Notes under the pieces: model-generated
The model's database searches: none
Seen by the model: only the letters and a program-made list of their open reading frames with translations
Told to the model about the DNA's origin: nothing
Translations under genes and position numbers: made by a program
NCBI GenBank assembly: GCA_030248295.1
Contig: JASANH010000751.1
Span: 124,001 to 188,000 of the forward strand
Source: Mesodorylaimus sp. YZB2_4
Lineage: Eukaryota > Nematoda > Enoplea > Dorylaimida > Dorylaimidae
Length of the DNA: 64,000 nucleotides
Direction: 5' to 3'
Part shown: piece after piece, positions 38,266-49,811 of the stretch
How positions within the stretch are numbered: the stretch's first letter is position 1
Layout: every line of letters starts with the position of its first letter

Positions 38266-39333
38266 TTTCAACCAATAACTTCAATCACATTTGACCGATA
38301 TTTTGTTGTAGAAGAGGTCGAGTAGGAATGGGAGATCCGACTGACAAGGCGATTCCGTATGATATACTGTATTGGTCGGACGATGAGTGGTCACGAATAG
38401 TCGACACAAGCAGTGTCCCCAACCCTTGGAGCTCCTACGCTGCAGACATGTCTTCCATGATGTCCAATGGTGTACATTTCGCTCTGGTCAAGAAGCTAGA
38501 GCGTTAGTGCAACTGTTGTCAAGCAACAAGAATAATTCTTGTTGCTTCAAAAATTACAGCCTATATTTCGTGAAGTTGGGAGTCAATAGTAAATTGCACC
38601 CCACCGTCACGAACGAATCTTGTACTCAGCTTTTGCTGCGTGCTCTGCCTCTTTAATATTTTATGCATGAAACTTGAAAATTAGCTATTCTGTCCGTCAG
38701 CAACCATTGTGTCGATATTGGAAACGTATCAACTAAATGTAATTGAAGCCTGTTAGAACCTTTGCCGGGTGACGAGTCAGTAGTCTCTTGTAGCATACAA
38801 TCTCTATTACCATTTTACTTTTTAAAAATCGCACGCTAAGAGCTCGCGCAGAGTATCGGCTCCTAAGCTGGATCAACCAGTCTGCCTTCATACAAGATCC
38901 AACCCCAACCCTTCATATAAGACCCCGATCAGGGGTAAGGGCACCTGGCTCTTCTCGTTGTAAATTGTAGCGGGAAGATCATTTACAAAATTAAAACCAG
39001 GGTACAGAACCTTTCAAAATGTATGAAAAGGCATCGTTTTTTTGTCCTTTCGCTGACACATGTCTGTTTCGGTCCTACGTCGTCTAATGGTGAGTTTCCA
39101 GGTCAAGAGCCTTAGAAGAAGTTTCAATGGTGAAACAGCTGATACAGATTTCACGTTTCTGACAGATCAGAGCTGCTGTGCACAATAGAAATATGTGATG
39201 TAATCCAAGATGTGGGTTCGAGCCTGACTCAGACTTAATGTTTTCTTTTCTGTTTCTACAGTACATATTTGTTTACAGTGGCTTTTAAATACTCATAATC
39301 CACAAACGATAAGATAGCTTTCTAGAACCAAAC

Positions 39334-42300
39334 TTATAACACAACATATTTATCAAAAATATTCAATGCCAGTAAAACATCGGGATGCATGTGATCCAAT
39401 CTCTCATTGTTCATTTGCAAATATTCGTGCAAACAATCCAAAGCCGCTAATGGGCGCGCGTCAGTCAGTTGTCTTACGACCGCTTCCCCCAGCAATCCTA
39501 GACCATATTCGGCAGCGTATTCAAGCTTGCGAATGGGATGAACGGCATCAGTTTCTATCAAATACGCTTCGCACGATCGCAATGCTTTGTCAACCCCGAA
39601 TTCTTGAGCCAATCGCAGAATCACATCGAAATTACGATTAGTTATGACTGGCTTACGATGAGTGCAAATAGAATCTAGGAAAATTTCCATATCTGATGCG
39701 TCCACATTCATGATGACCGCACGTCGAACGCCTTTACGTTTTGATTCAAGTAAATCTAAACAAACAAAAGTCATGCATTGTCTGAATCTCAGCGGGTCGT
39801 CATGCAGGACATGACATTGGGCACAACGCACGCATAGTCATAATTTCGTTACGTTCATGACTAGGCCATTATACCAATATTTCATGCGAGGTGGCCAGAA
39901 GGACAAGAAAAACCAGATAAGGCCATAACTAACTACAAAAGCCCAACAAAGAGCACTGGGTGTACTGGAGGTGATCAAAAGGATGCCAACAGACACGAGA
40001 AATGACCAAGAGGTAACATAGACCAGCATGTATGGGACAGGAGGGTTAATAAAACCTGACCAGGAGGGATAAAGGACCAAAAGTAATGGCAGCACAGGCC
40101 GAGCACCTATTACAGGGGACATGCAGAGACCACAAGCAAGGAATATGCCACGAACACCATGGTAAGTACTCCTACAGGCAAAGCTTGGAGCAACCCTATA
40201 AAATTAACATGACACCCACCATCCCAAAGCTGACCCCGTGATGTTTATAGCTGCCAGCTCCATGCAGATGTGCCTCTACAGTTGCACTGCTGGCCAATCA
40301 CACAGCACTTATCATCTAATGTCAATAGAGCAGACGATGCGGCTTACTGCACTGTACTGACAGCACAAACTAATTGTCAAGAAAGGTTTTTCTCATGCGC
40401 ACTAAATGTCTCTCGAACAGCGCCTATGAGACAGGTTTCTTAGATAGGGCGAGGTACAGATCTTTGTAGGTGCCACGGTGTTCGTAGGCTCCTTGTCTTA
40501 AACCCTTTTTCTTTTCGTGGTATGTTGCGCACTAATCGTGAGAATAGGAGCGGAAAGAGAGCTCAGGCCGATCATCGTTTGGTAGCCCTTGCGAGCGGTC
40601 TGCACATAATTGATTCTGTGCTTTAGGACAGATAAAATTGTTTCGTCGTTCGATCGCTAATCTCTATTTTTTTGTCGCCTATTTCATTGAAGTAAGGCGA
40701 CACTAGTCAGGTTCGCCCTCTGACTCTAGGTCTGCTATGATACCTGTCAGATCTCAACAAGTCCACCATAACTTTCACAATTTTAAACCTCAAAATATAA
40801 CTTTTTACGAATATCCCTGATTTTCGCTCAGAAGTTCCAGCTGTTTATGTGATTCTCCCAGGTTTCCAAGATTTAAATGAGCGCAGCTCAGCTTGAGGCT
40901 TGCGATCATGCAGCTGCGAGTGTACATGCTTTGGAGGCAGCAATATGCATCGCACTAGCATTCCTGATTTCCAGTAGGGCACAAGTTACTCTGGCAGGCA
41001 CTGAACGTCAGTACTGGGAAGGATAGAGTTCTAATTTTCTGGCAGTGTCTTGGAGTTGGCTCACTTCGTGATCAGGGCCCGGTTCGCCAAAGCTACAGTA
41101 CTTACTCAAGTTAAGGGGCCACTTTTAACTTAAGCGTACCCCTCCTTGACGAGTCTTTGCTAAGGGACCACTTTTTTGAAGTTCAGGGGTTTCCGATGCA
41201 GTAACTTTAGGGGGCACTTATCTAAGCGACTATTTTAGAGAAAAATACCAAAGTTAAGGTAGAACTTGAGGGGTTTTTCTAAGTGAGTGTCAAGTTTCTG
41301 CAGTGGTTTGTGACCGACCATCGCAGCAACATCATCAGCAGCTGTACAATAATGGTGCTATCAATGCTTATGAAGCAAAAAGGAAAAGCTTCGCACGATT
41401 TGTTTCACGTGCATTGTGGCGGCGAACTTCCTATTTTAGGGGCTATCCATAAAGGACGTCCACCCTGTAACCAAGCCTGCAGGCGTAGGAGGGAGGTGGC
41501 CGACCGAAGCCAGCGGGACAAAAACTCCGACTGGAGCAAGCAAGTCGAGCGGGGTTGTGCTACTTGTGCACGCCCATTGAACTTGTGACCCGAGGCACTT
41601 GTGCACGCCGACCGCGCCACTTGTGCACGCGCATATACTTTCTACATGCTACGGTAAGGCATAGGCAATGGAACAGATACGAAATATCATGCACGCAAAG
41701 AATAAAAGGACCTATTTTTAACTTGCCGCGTAATTTGCTATTTTACCTCAGTTTGAGGCCACTTACTAAACGCGCACTTTAACACACCCGCCCTGGGTAA
41801 AACTGTCTTGGCGTGTCTTGTATAGTCCCTGTCTTGTAATGTAAAATGGCGGCTGCTTTCGGAGTTCCAGAGAAATTAATGACGCAGTTTTTAAAAAAAT
41901 GAACTGATTCGAGTAAGATCTGATTAAGACGCAAACCAGTCGTACATATTTTGTCGTACAAAGCCACCCCACGAAGTTGGCGATATCATGAAAAGCTTTT
42001 GATCTTGCATGTCAGCGAGCGTCTCTAGAAAGAAGATCAGGCTTTGCAAGTCGGCTTCACATCCAACATGTCCATCACAAGCTGGCAATCACGTTCGTTG
42101 CGTTGCAAAGTCAAATGCCAGCATTAAAGCTAAGAAACTCCAGAGGCAGATGAACAAGGACGTCCGAGTGTGCAAGAAGTGTATACACACTATCTTTTCC
42201 ATTGCCTATATCTTACCATACCATGTAGAAAGTATATGCACGTGGAAAAGTGGAGCGGTCGGCGTGCACAAGAAGTGACTCGGTTCCCGAGAACAATGCG

Positions 42301-43455
42301 CGTGCACAAGGGGCTCACGATCAGTCTTGCGACTATACCTACGGCTGAAACATCAAGCCCAGGGGTTGACGTCTCAAATCCGACGAAAGTATCGATTACC
42401 CTCTCCCACTCGCCATGGTCTACCAGGCACGAGGGTTACAACCCTACCCGGGAGGGTGGGGTGAGCGGAAAGTGGATGGGAATGGCCAATTTTGCCCAAA
42501 ATTACTTCAAAACCAAATCGTCGCTGGGCTGGCTGGGTTCACAGACTACCCCCAGGGTTTTGGATGCTGATGGCACTTTTTCCAAGCCGAACCACAAAAC
42601 CCAAATAAAACGAAATGACTTACCACGAAAATATTCCGATCCCTGATCGGCCAAATATTGCAAGTCCACATAAAACTGTTTTTGATTACCCAATAATAAA
42701 GCAAAATCGCGACGCGGCAATGATTCCTCGCTGTAATCTTCTCGATGCAATGTCAGTAATTCACGAATCTTCAACTGACACCGCACGATGCAAAACAAAG
42801 TGGATTCTTGTTGATCAGGGCCATCAGTGTTCGCCTGAAATATTGATATCAAGGTAATCGATCGATATTGCAAGAAAAAAAGAAATCCTCAAAGCTAACA
42901 AAGAACACTTTGATCTGACATGGCACTGACACGAATCCTTTCGCAGATGACAGGGACACAGACAGATAAGAAACTAGAATACAGTATCTGTATAGCGATT
43001 CAGCATAACAGCGACATCTTGTTACCGCACTATCCACTCACCTTGATCAACCATCTTCGATTTATCGCCTCATCCCAATCGATTCTCAATCCGCACCGTT
43101 CCGATTCCTCTCTTTCAGAATATCCTTTTTGGATTGGCTCGAATTTGACTGAAATACCCGCACACGACAGACCCATCGATTCTCTCCCTTTCTCATCGTC
43201 ATTATTTTCCAACACCATGAGTTGATAATCGACCAATAGTTGGTACGAATCAGCGCAGAATGGCTCCGGTTCAGAAGCCAAGAAGATATCCAGTTGATCG
43301 CCACATGTCGATATTGATCGTTGCGCCTTGCACCAAAATCGAAATCCACACGCTGTTCGATAACAGGTATCCGAAGGCGACATACTTGTCGAAGGGTGGT
43401 CAGTGGTGTTTTGCAGAGACACAAATATTTTTGTGTTGAAGTCCAACGACTGCAT
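39334..43455 (-). CDS. MATH-BTB (BATH-type) protein, likely Cullin-3 substrate adaptor
   Basis: Three exons join in phase: 43455-43042, 42834-42624 and 39755-39334 (348 residues). Exon 1 encodes a diverged MATH domain (FRFWCKAQRS, DQLDIFLASEPEP, LLVDYQLMVLENN). Exons 2-3 encode a BTB/POZ domain (about 172-275): RRDFALLLGNQKQFYVD, QGSEYFRDLLESKRKG, a VDASDMEIFLDSI stretch and then a C-terminal BTB helix region (RSCEAYLIE, KLEYAAEYGL). In this family the MATH domain recruits substrates and the BTB binds Cullin-3 for ubiquitination. Nematodes have many such genes. The start is uncertain: an acceptor-like TTGATTTAG lies 12 bases before the ATG, so an upstream exon may exist. Intron 2 is 2.87 kb and contains nested MITEs. 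Confidence 0.88.
41470..42450. mobile_element. Repeat split by a ~770-bp MITE with long GTGCACG-rich inverted ends
   Basis: The inner element (about 41553-42320) has ~85-bp inverted ends. The left end carries CTTGTGCACGC three times, plus CCGACCGCGCCACTT and GCATATAC. The right end is the inverted equivalent (GCACGTGGAAAAGTGGAGCGG, GGCGTGCACAAG, GCGTGCACAAGG). The surrounding repeat (41470-41530 and 42317-42450) matches an uninterrupted copy at 31960-32112 on the other strand, which is in effect the empty site. No transposase was seen. Confidence 0.75.
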
Positions 43456-43802
43456 AACGAAATTCCTAAATCAAGATAATCCACAAAATTCAGCAAAACA
43501 AGGATCTTGGCAAAAAAATTCATCGATTTCATCGACCCGACTCCAAAACTTCCAAGAGACTGAAGCAATCAGTCAAGCTTTACTCGTGACAGTCACAAAA
43601 TTTTATGACATCGCATTGTGAAAATTTGCATAACATAACGTATATTGAACTATTGTAATCACGCACTGTTGGATGGGCCATCTTTGACCATATCACCGAG
43701 CCATTTTAAATATGCAGGATTGCCGTGTTCAATCTGCAAATGATAAGAAAAGAACTTTACGAGGCGCAGGTGCGCATTTACGCGTGCTTGATTTGAACCT
43801 GC

Positions 43803-44012
43803 CTGAATGGTGCTTTCAACTACAGCAGAACTCACTTATCAAACTCGCTAGCATCACCATCAATCAGGCATCCCAGTGGCCACTTATTAGTTGCACATTC
43901 CTGATCAGCTGGGCATACACACACATACAATAAAGAAGGCCGCTGGCCTGACCGATGATGATGCTAGCGAGTTTAGTAAATGAGTTCTGCTATAGTTGAG
44001 AGCACCGTTCAG
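43803..44012. mobile_element. 210-bp foldback MITE with 67-bp arms
   Basis: Arms 43803-43869 and 43946-44012 are inverted copies at about 85% identity (CTGAATGGTGCTTTCAACTA against CTGAACGGTGCTCTCAACTA). A loop of about 76 bp separates them. It lies just upstream of the MATH-BTB gene. The transcript would form a long hairpin. No open frame. Confidence 0.85.
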
Positions 44013-44600
44013 CCCTGAGGAGTCGCGGTGGCTTAGTTGGCGTTGGTCCCGCATAGCTTGGGCCAGCAGCCCTGACCAAGGCCGCAGCTCTGTTCTGGCT
44101 GAGGACGGTAGTTCAGTCAGTCCGCTCTCATACTGGTCCTCGACGGCGATTTAGTGAGTCCGTCGCTCGCCTTCCCTGCCTCGCTCTGGGTGGCTCAGTC
44201 GGTACTGTCAAGTGGCGGACGCTGAAGGAACAGAGAATCGGGACACTCGATCTCGAACACGAGTCGAGAAGGTCCCTACCTTCTTGCCCAGTGTCACCTT
44301 GGGACGCTGATGCTGGCGCAAGATGCTGTCAGCGCGCAGGTGCTTCTGTAACCCTCATCAAGAGATGCGGACTACAGTCCCAGGTCCTGCACCGGTATGA
44401 ACATTGTACCCTACCCGTACCCGCTGGCCGACCTCTATCCGTACCCGTCGGATACGGGTGGGTACGGGCATGGGTACCCATGCAGGACCCGGGGCTACAC
44501 TGGCGAAGGTGATTCGAACCAAGCACACGTGTTGGTATTCCCACCAACAGAAGGGGGCACCACACTCCCAGCGGAGACGCAGAGGGACCTGTTGTTAGTG
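44013..44600 (+). repeat. GC-rich SINE-like block and TACCCG/CGGGTA inverted motif
   Basis: From 44016 the DNA is GC-rich with A-box-like GTGGCTTAGTTGG, resembling a tRNA-derived SINE. At 44405-44490 TACCCGTACCCG motifs face CGGGTGGGTACGGGCATGGG, giving an inverted arrangement typical of small transposon ends. A GTGATTCGAACC B-box-like motif (minus sense) follows at about 44509. No gene recognised. Confidence 0.4.
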
Positions 44601-46070
44601 CTCGTCTTCCAGGTCCGACCGATATATCGGCTGACCGATAATATCGGCCGATAATTGCGTTATCGGTTATCGGCCGATACCGATAATTAGTGCTGCCGAT
44701 AATGCCGATAATGTAGATTTCCCTATCAATAAGAGTTTAGGGCGAGCATATGGCCTGTTGATAGTGATTATGACTAGGAGCAGGGAGCTACGGATTCTCG
44801 ATCGAAGAGGTCAGTGCCCAAGAACAGTCTGGAGCTAAATCACGAATAAGTCATGATCATCACGATCATGACTTTTCTTACTGGGATGCCCGCAATGGCA
44901 CCAAAGCAGTTTACACTAAAAGCAGTTTGCTGTCTGTGTGTTGCATAGGCTAAGGTTGTGGGAAGGAGGTGCGGCTAGCCCTGTCTTGTTACTTGCATGC
45001 TTCTCAATGAAGGCGACCTCTTTGCCTCGTGTCGTATTGTTATTGTACTGTACACTCAGAAACAAGAGTCCTTCTCAGGCCCCCGCGGCACAATAAATTA
45101 CAGGTTAGTCTGACTCAAAAAAGGGGCTATGACTACAAATTATCGCTGTAGTCGTAGCATTCACCCTTGGGTGAGATTTTGGGGATAAGGTTAGTCTTTC
45201 CCCATTTGGAGTCACGGACAGGAATGGTGATGGCCTTCAGGGTCTTCTGGTGTTCGAGATAACCCTGCCGGGGCTGGGATAGAAAAAAGCTTTCTGGCTG
45301 TTTACGTCCGTCTATCTGTTCACTTCTTTTCTTGACATGTTCTAAAAACTTCATGAAGTTTGCCCTGAATCAGAACTATTCTTTATAAGTATAAACATCT
45401 CAGTCATCTCACAAGATTGCACATGATGCTGATACTATGTTTCGTGAGTATTTTCGTGGAAAAGTTTTTGAGGGTGAATCCCCGATGCATGCTGTTTGGG
45501 ATGAGGATCAGGGTCAGGACCCCAGTCGAAAACTAGAGCCCTCAAAAAGTTGTGAAAGGATCTGCTTTGCAAATTTCACTCATTATCCCTACCTAGAGTT
45601 TAACAAAATGAGTTTTAGACGGTTCTGGGTCTCATTCAAGTTTCCATGTGCACATAATGTACCTCCGCCTGTAAGATAGAAGCAACAAAATCTAGTTTAT
45701 ATTTCGATTTAAATTAAGGGAACTCTGCTGTTTCATGCCCACTTCCTGACAGTGTCATACGGCTGGTCCTAGAGGTGCCATGCGTTGCCTCAAGTGTGTG
45801 ACATCTGCGAAGAGTTTTTAGTTGGGATATTGCAACTTACATAGTCTTCGGTCCCGAGATTTTGGGCTACCAGATTGATTCAAATCGGTCTTCAGAGGAA
45901 GCATAGCATGCGAAATTAGAAAATTGCATGTTTTAAGCATGAAGATCTGACCAAAATTCAAATTTCCCGCCATAAAACTTGAATATTTAAAGTTTTTAAA
46001 AATTATCGGTATTATCGGTTTTATCGGCCGATACCGATAATTGCCATATCGGTCGGACCTGGCTCGTCTT
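44601..46070. mobile_element. 1454-bp hAT-like non-autonomous element with 8-bp target duplication
   Basis: The element spans 44609-46062. Its ends are a perfect 17-bp inverted repeat, CCAGGTCCGACCGATAT (44609-44625) and its complement (46046-46062). CTCGTCTT directly flanks both sides (44601-44608 and 46063-46070). The 8-bp duplication places it with hAT-type transposons. Subterminal regions are dense in TATCGGC/GCCGATA palindromes. Open frames of 73-80 codons inside resemble no transposase, so it was presumably moved in trans. It sits between the MATH-BTB and CutA genes. Confidence 0.92.
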
Positions 46071-46334
46071 ATCACGACCTCGCTCATCATATCGAATTAT
46101 CCAAGGAAATAGTTTTTGGCTCAAGAACTATTTGCTGGCTACCCAGAGCGGGCATTTACAGCACAAAAAATAAAGAAAAAACACTGTTTAAAAATGGCGA
46201 TAGCAGTCAGGATTGAGCGAGTCCTGATCAGGAACAAACGCCAAGTCAGGCCCGACAATGTCATATTCACCTGGAATCTAGCGATGAGACATGAAATATC
46301 AAGGTCGAGGGGGTTTCAAAATCATCATTTCCAT

Positions 46335-46415
46335 ATCAGTCTGATAACTGCTGCTGATAAGGATTACATGTCAGTCTGATAAGGGGAACTACGGTGCATC
46401 ATTAAGGTTGATAAG
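46335..46415 (+). promoter_or_regulatory. Cluster of four TGATAA (GATA-factor) motifs
   Basis: CTGATAAC, CTGATAAG, CTGATAAG and TTGATAAG occur within about 75 bp, between CutA and the hAT element. GATA factors such as the nematode gut regulators bind TGATAA. Density is well above chance, but no target gene is evident. Confidence 0.35.
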
Positions 46416-46797
46416 GGAGAGCGAGGACTGTTATTAGCATGGATTACTGATTCTGGGAAAAATATCACTGACTGACGTCATCATAATAAAAGAAAAACAG
46501 CCATTATAAAAGCAGGATTCCTACTAAAACACAAATTTAACACCTGCAGCGATCAATATGGCAGCAACTCTGATCCCAACCCATACTTTTTGAACTTGGC
46601 GTTCACAGTAGGTTCTCAATCTGCTTAGGTACCCTGGGGTGAGAAAAGATCAAAGTTTTTCACAGTGATATTGCGAACAATGGTTACGAGAGAAAGTATC
46701 TTCAAGAAACTTTTCACGTTCTACAGTGTTCAAGTGCTTTAAATTTTGAAGCTACTTTTTCGCACGCAAATGACAAAGCAAGAAAAACATGTCTTAC

Positions 46798-47588
46798 CGG
46801 CGTCGTTATAACCTCGGGCACAGAATATGAATGATGCTTTTTCACGAAATTGATCAAATCTTCGACACGGCTTGTTCGAGTTTTGATTATGAGCAGAAGT
46901 TCATTCGATTCTTCGATCTTGTTTTCCCATTCATATCTAAAAATTCCTTACATATTTTTGTTGTTGGTGCTTCGTTTGAATAGGATTTAAAAAAAAATAT
47001 GCATTCGTGATGGACTTCCGAGTAAAAATTTTACGGTGCCTGGAGTAAATAAAAAGCGAGCCCCCCTTTCAATCTCTTACACAGATTTGATTTTTGGCAA
47101 AATATTTACGCATGCTGCCAATTTGTTTGTGACCAATCCCCTGAAAGAGAAAAATAATAGAAAATGAAGGTAAAAAAGGCCTAATTGTACCGTGACAAAT
47201 TATTGGCCATATCTTCATCGGGTACCGTCACATAAGCAATCGAAAAAGTACCCGGCTTGAATTGACTTGCATCAGCCATTGCTACGATCGAACGTCGAAA
47301 AAGAAAATTACGTACAAAATCGCCAGTTGGTCGTTTCAAAAGCATAAAAGCGGAAAAAGCAATAATTACCTGAAAAACACTAAATTGCAGAGAATAGAGG
47401 CACTACAATGAAAAACTCACAAGCAATAATGTTCGGAAATATAATTTAGAGCTAATAATTTGAGAAAATTCATAAGTTTTCATGGCTTTTTCGCGCCGAT
47501 TTCGACAAGAGTACACCAACTCGAGCGGGTACAGTAATAATTGATGCGCAGGTTTTATGTAAACGCCAGCAGAAAGCGCGAAATTCAA
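46798..47588 (-). CDS. CutA divalent-ion tolerance protein homologue (3' end not resolved)
   Basis: Exons join in phase: 47588 (or 47483)-47421, 47369-47191, 47140-47081 and 46936-46798. From the ATG at 47483 this gives 147 residues without the last exon. The N-terminus is a membrane-anchor-like segment (LLLVIIAFSAFMLLK), as in animal CUTA. The CutA fold follows: SIAYVTVPDEDMANNL, the hallmark KLAACVNILPKIKSV, YEWENKIEE, LLIIKTRTS and VPEVITTP. CutA forms trimers; bacterial forms affect copper tolerance and the animal form has been linked to acetylcholinesterase maturation. The final short exon (usually G-x-x-x-Y-L-x-W) was not found with confidence before the hAT element. A weak candidate in phase is at about 46115-46070. 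The gene starts 164-269 bp after the tetraspanin stop. Confidence 0.9.
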
Positions 47589-47614
47589 AAAAGCAAACTG
47601 ACTGAATAAAATGA

Positions 47615-47620
47615 TTTATT
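47615..47620 (-). terminator. Candidate poly(A) signal for the tetraspanin gene
   Basis: AATAAA on the minus strand lies about 130 nt after the tetraspanin stop (47752) and just before the CutA start region. It would allow the two genes to be separate units or an operon processed between them. Confidence 0.45.
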
Positions 47621-47751
47621 CGAATGCGAAGCATGTTTATCCACAATCAAAACCAGTACCAGGATTTACATTCAACATCAAAATGGAACACAAATGTTTC
47701 GAGAGAGCACCTGAAATAAATTGATTTCATCAAATCTGTTCGATAATTTGA

Positions 47752-49811
47752 TCATTTTCGGCGGTGACCAGTTGACGGTGGAGCAGCGGTCACAGATGAC
47801 TGGGATGCATCCACGCGGGAGAGCAAGGGCGGCCGGATAGAACTTTGCGGCGCCAAACGTTCCGAGGAGACACGAGGTACTCCATCAATGTACGATTCGT
47901 CGCGAGCAACTGAGCTTATCATCGAACCACCTAAACAGAAATAGTCATGATTCGTTTGCAGCTGAGACCTCCTTTTCAGAAACCTGCCACAGATAATATG
48001 ACAACCTTTATATTTCGAACTCGAAAAAGCGTTTCTCTACTAGGTAGGAGTCTGTAGCCATGCTGCGAGCCATTTTGCTGCTCCTGAAACCATATTTTAC
48101 GCTCTTTCAAAGGATGCGTCCAGCATTTCAAGTCTTTTCTGGGGTGAAAAATGGTCCAGCGTGTGGTCTAGACTATGAAAAGCACATGAAAACAACAGGC
48201 CAGTCAGCCTGAAACATTCTTTACAGGGTGCGTAAAATATAGTTTCAGATGAGACACTCGTGATCCATTGTTACCAATGTGTTTAAAAATAAATATTTTC
48301 TACCTGGTAGGTCCGTTCGAGTTGCACCAGGGCCGGACGATGCAACTGAGAAGCCCATGGCGAAACCGACTTTGCAAGCGATCACAGCGAGCATGCATGA
48401 CAAGACGAGCAGCATGAACCCCATGAGAATGTCTGTGACGGCGAACACGAGCAGTGACACAATATGCTCCATTTTATGTATGGATGAACCGCATTTCTTC
48501 TTGTTGTACTGATCATTTTTAAAGTCGAGCAATTTGCTTTGTTGACCGCAGTTGGCCGAAACTCGATCATTTCCAGGAAAAACATTGACAGAGCACGAGC
48601 GATTGAAGAGTTCCATGCTTTTTACCCTTTTGCAGCAAGACAGTGGCAGATGCTGGAGTTCGCAGTTGGTTGGATCATCTTTTTGACAGATGCAGGCAAA
48701 TCGATTTTCCGTCTTCTCATCAGAAATCGATACGCTCACGACAGGGAATAAGTTCCTAGCAAAAAATTTGAATTACGTGGCATATTTTTTGGTCTAGTTA
48801 CATGAGCATCATCGGCAGATTCAAAAATGTTGATGGTTCCCACTAAGAACAGTACATGAAAGTCAGCTTCGCCTTTTGCAATTTGTCCCCCGATCTCTGC
48901 AATCCAGTCCATCCTAACCTTAGCCTAAGCCTAAGCTTAAGATCAAGCCTAAATCCAGCCTATCCAGCCTAAGCCTAAGCCTATTAGAAGACAAAGTGCA
49001 AAGGTGCCAAAAGGTGTGAGTTTGGTGTGGTGGAAAAAAAGATAGGAATGGTAAAGTCAATTAAAGAATCATAAAACCTGCTTTCGCTGCATTTGTCATG
49101 AAAAACTCGGAAAACTGGTAACGGACATGCGAAAATGATGCTCAGGCGACTGCCTATGACAAAATCACTTAACTAAGTGTGCGCAATGACGTCGACTGTG
49201 TTTAAACTTCAAAAAACTTGACTTACTTATAGTCTTCGTATCCGCTATATCCGCAGCACTGACCTTGAATTTGAATTCGATCGACCAGACCTCGCCAATG
49301 ATCGTTTCGAAGCTCATCCAATGTTTCGTTGAACAAGGTGTAGTGATAGCGAATTCCGGCTTCGAGCATAGTCTTTGTCATTTCGACCGCTGCCGCTTTA
49401 GTAGCGAATATCATTCCACCAAAAACAAACGCCGACACGCACAAAGCAAAATTCAAAATGGCCACAATGATCGATAGCCATCCTTTTTCGAGGAGGATCA
49501 TGTAGGATGACACGATGCTCAAAAAGATTGCCGTCACCTGCACTCCACACGTACCGAACAACATCGCCCTCATTCGACCCGCGCTGGCAAATTTTTCTTC
49601 TTCGTCCTAAATCAAAATCTAATTTGAAGTTGAATGAGACAAAAAAATTGCGCAATGTTACCTTTGCCATCTGTAGCATTTGAATCAGCAAAGAATTTCG
49701 ATCGAAGAGCGTCCAGTAGCTTCCTAGCAGTGATCCAACGGCCAGACTGACGCTCCACAAAATACCCGCCGTTTGCACGCCACGCCAGGCGAGAGAAGGG
49801 GGCAACGGCAT
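47752..49811 (-). CDS. Tetraspanin-like four-helix membrane protein
   Basis: Exons 49811-49662, 49606-49227, 48755-48304 and 47930-47752 close in phase (386 residues). An in-frame ATG at 49901 would add 30. Predicted helices lie at about 12-33, 66-87, 94-118 and 272-304. The large loop between helices 3 and 4 has the tetraspanin pattern WRGLVDRIQIQGQCCGYSGY (CCG at about 167-169). It is followed by PLSCC, NRSC and further cysteines. The loop is long and cysteine-rich, with an NRS glycosylation site. The polar C-terminal tail of about 75 residues is longer than usual. Tetraspanins organise membrane microdomains by partnering integrins and other receptors. Which subfamily this is cannot be said. 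Confidence 0.85.
48921..48985. repeat. Interstitial TTAGGC-type telomere-like repeats
   Basis: GCCTAAGCCTAAGC and, after a spacer, GCCTAAGCCTAAGCCTA read as (TTAGGC)n on the minus strand, the nematode telomere unit. Each run is only 2-3 units with degenerate copies between. It lies in the second intron of the tetraspanin gene. Confidence 0.55.

Noticed and set aside
39838..40200. ~120-codon hydrophobic minus-strand frame inside the MATH-BTB intron
   Set aside because: It looks membrane-like, but no family is recognised and it lies in transposon-rich intron DNA; could be revisited with RNA data.
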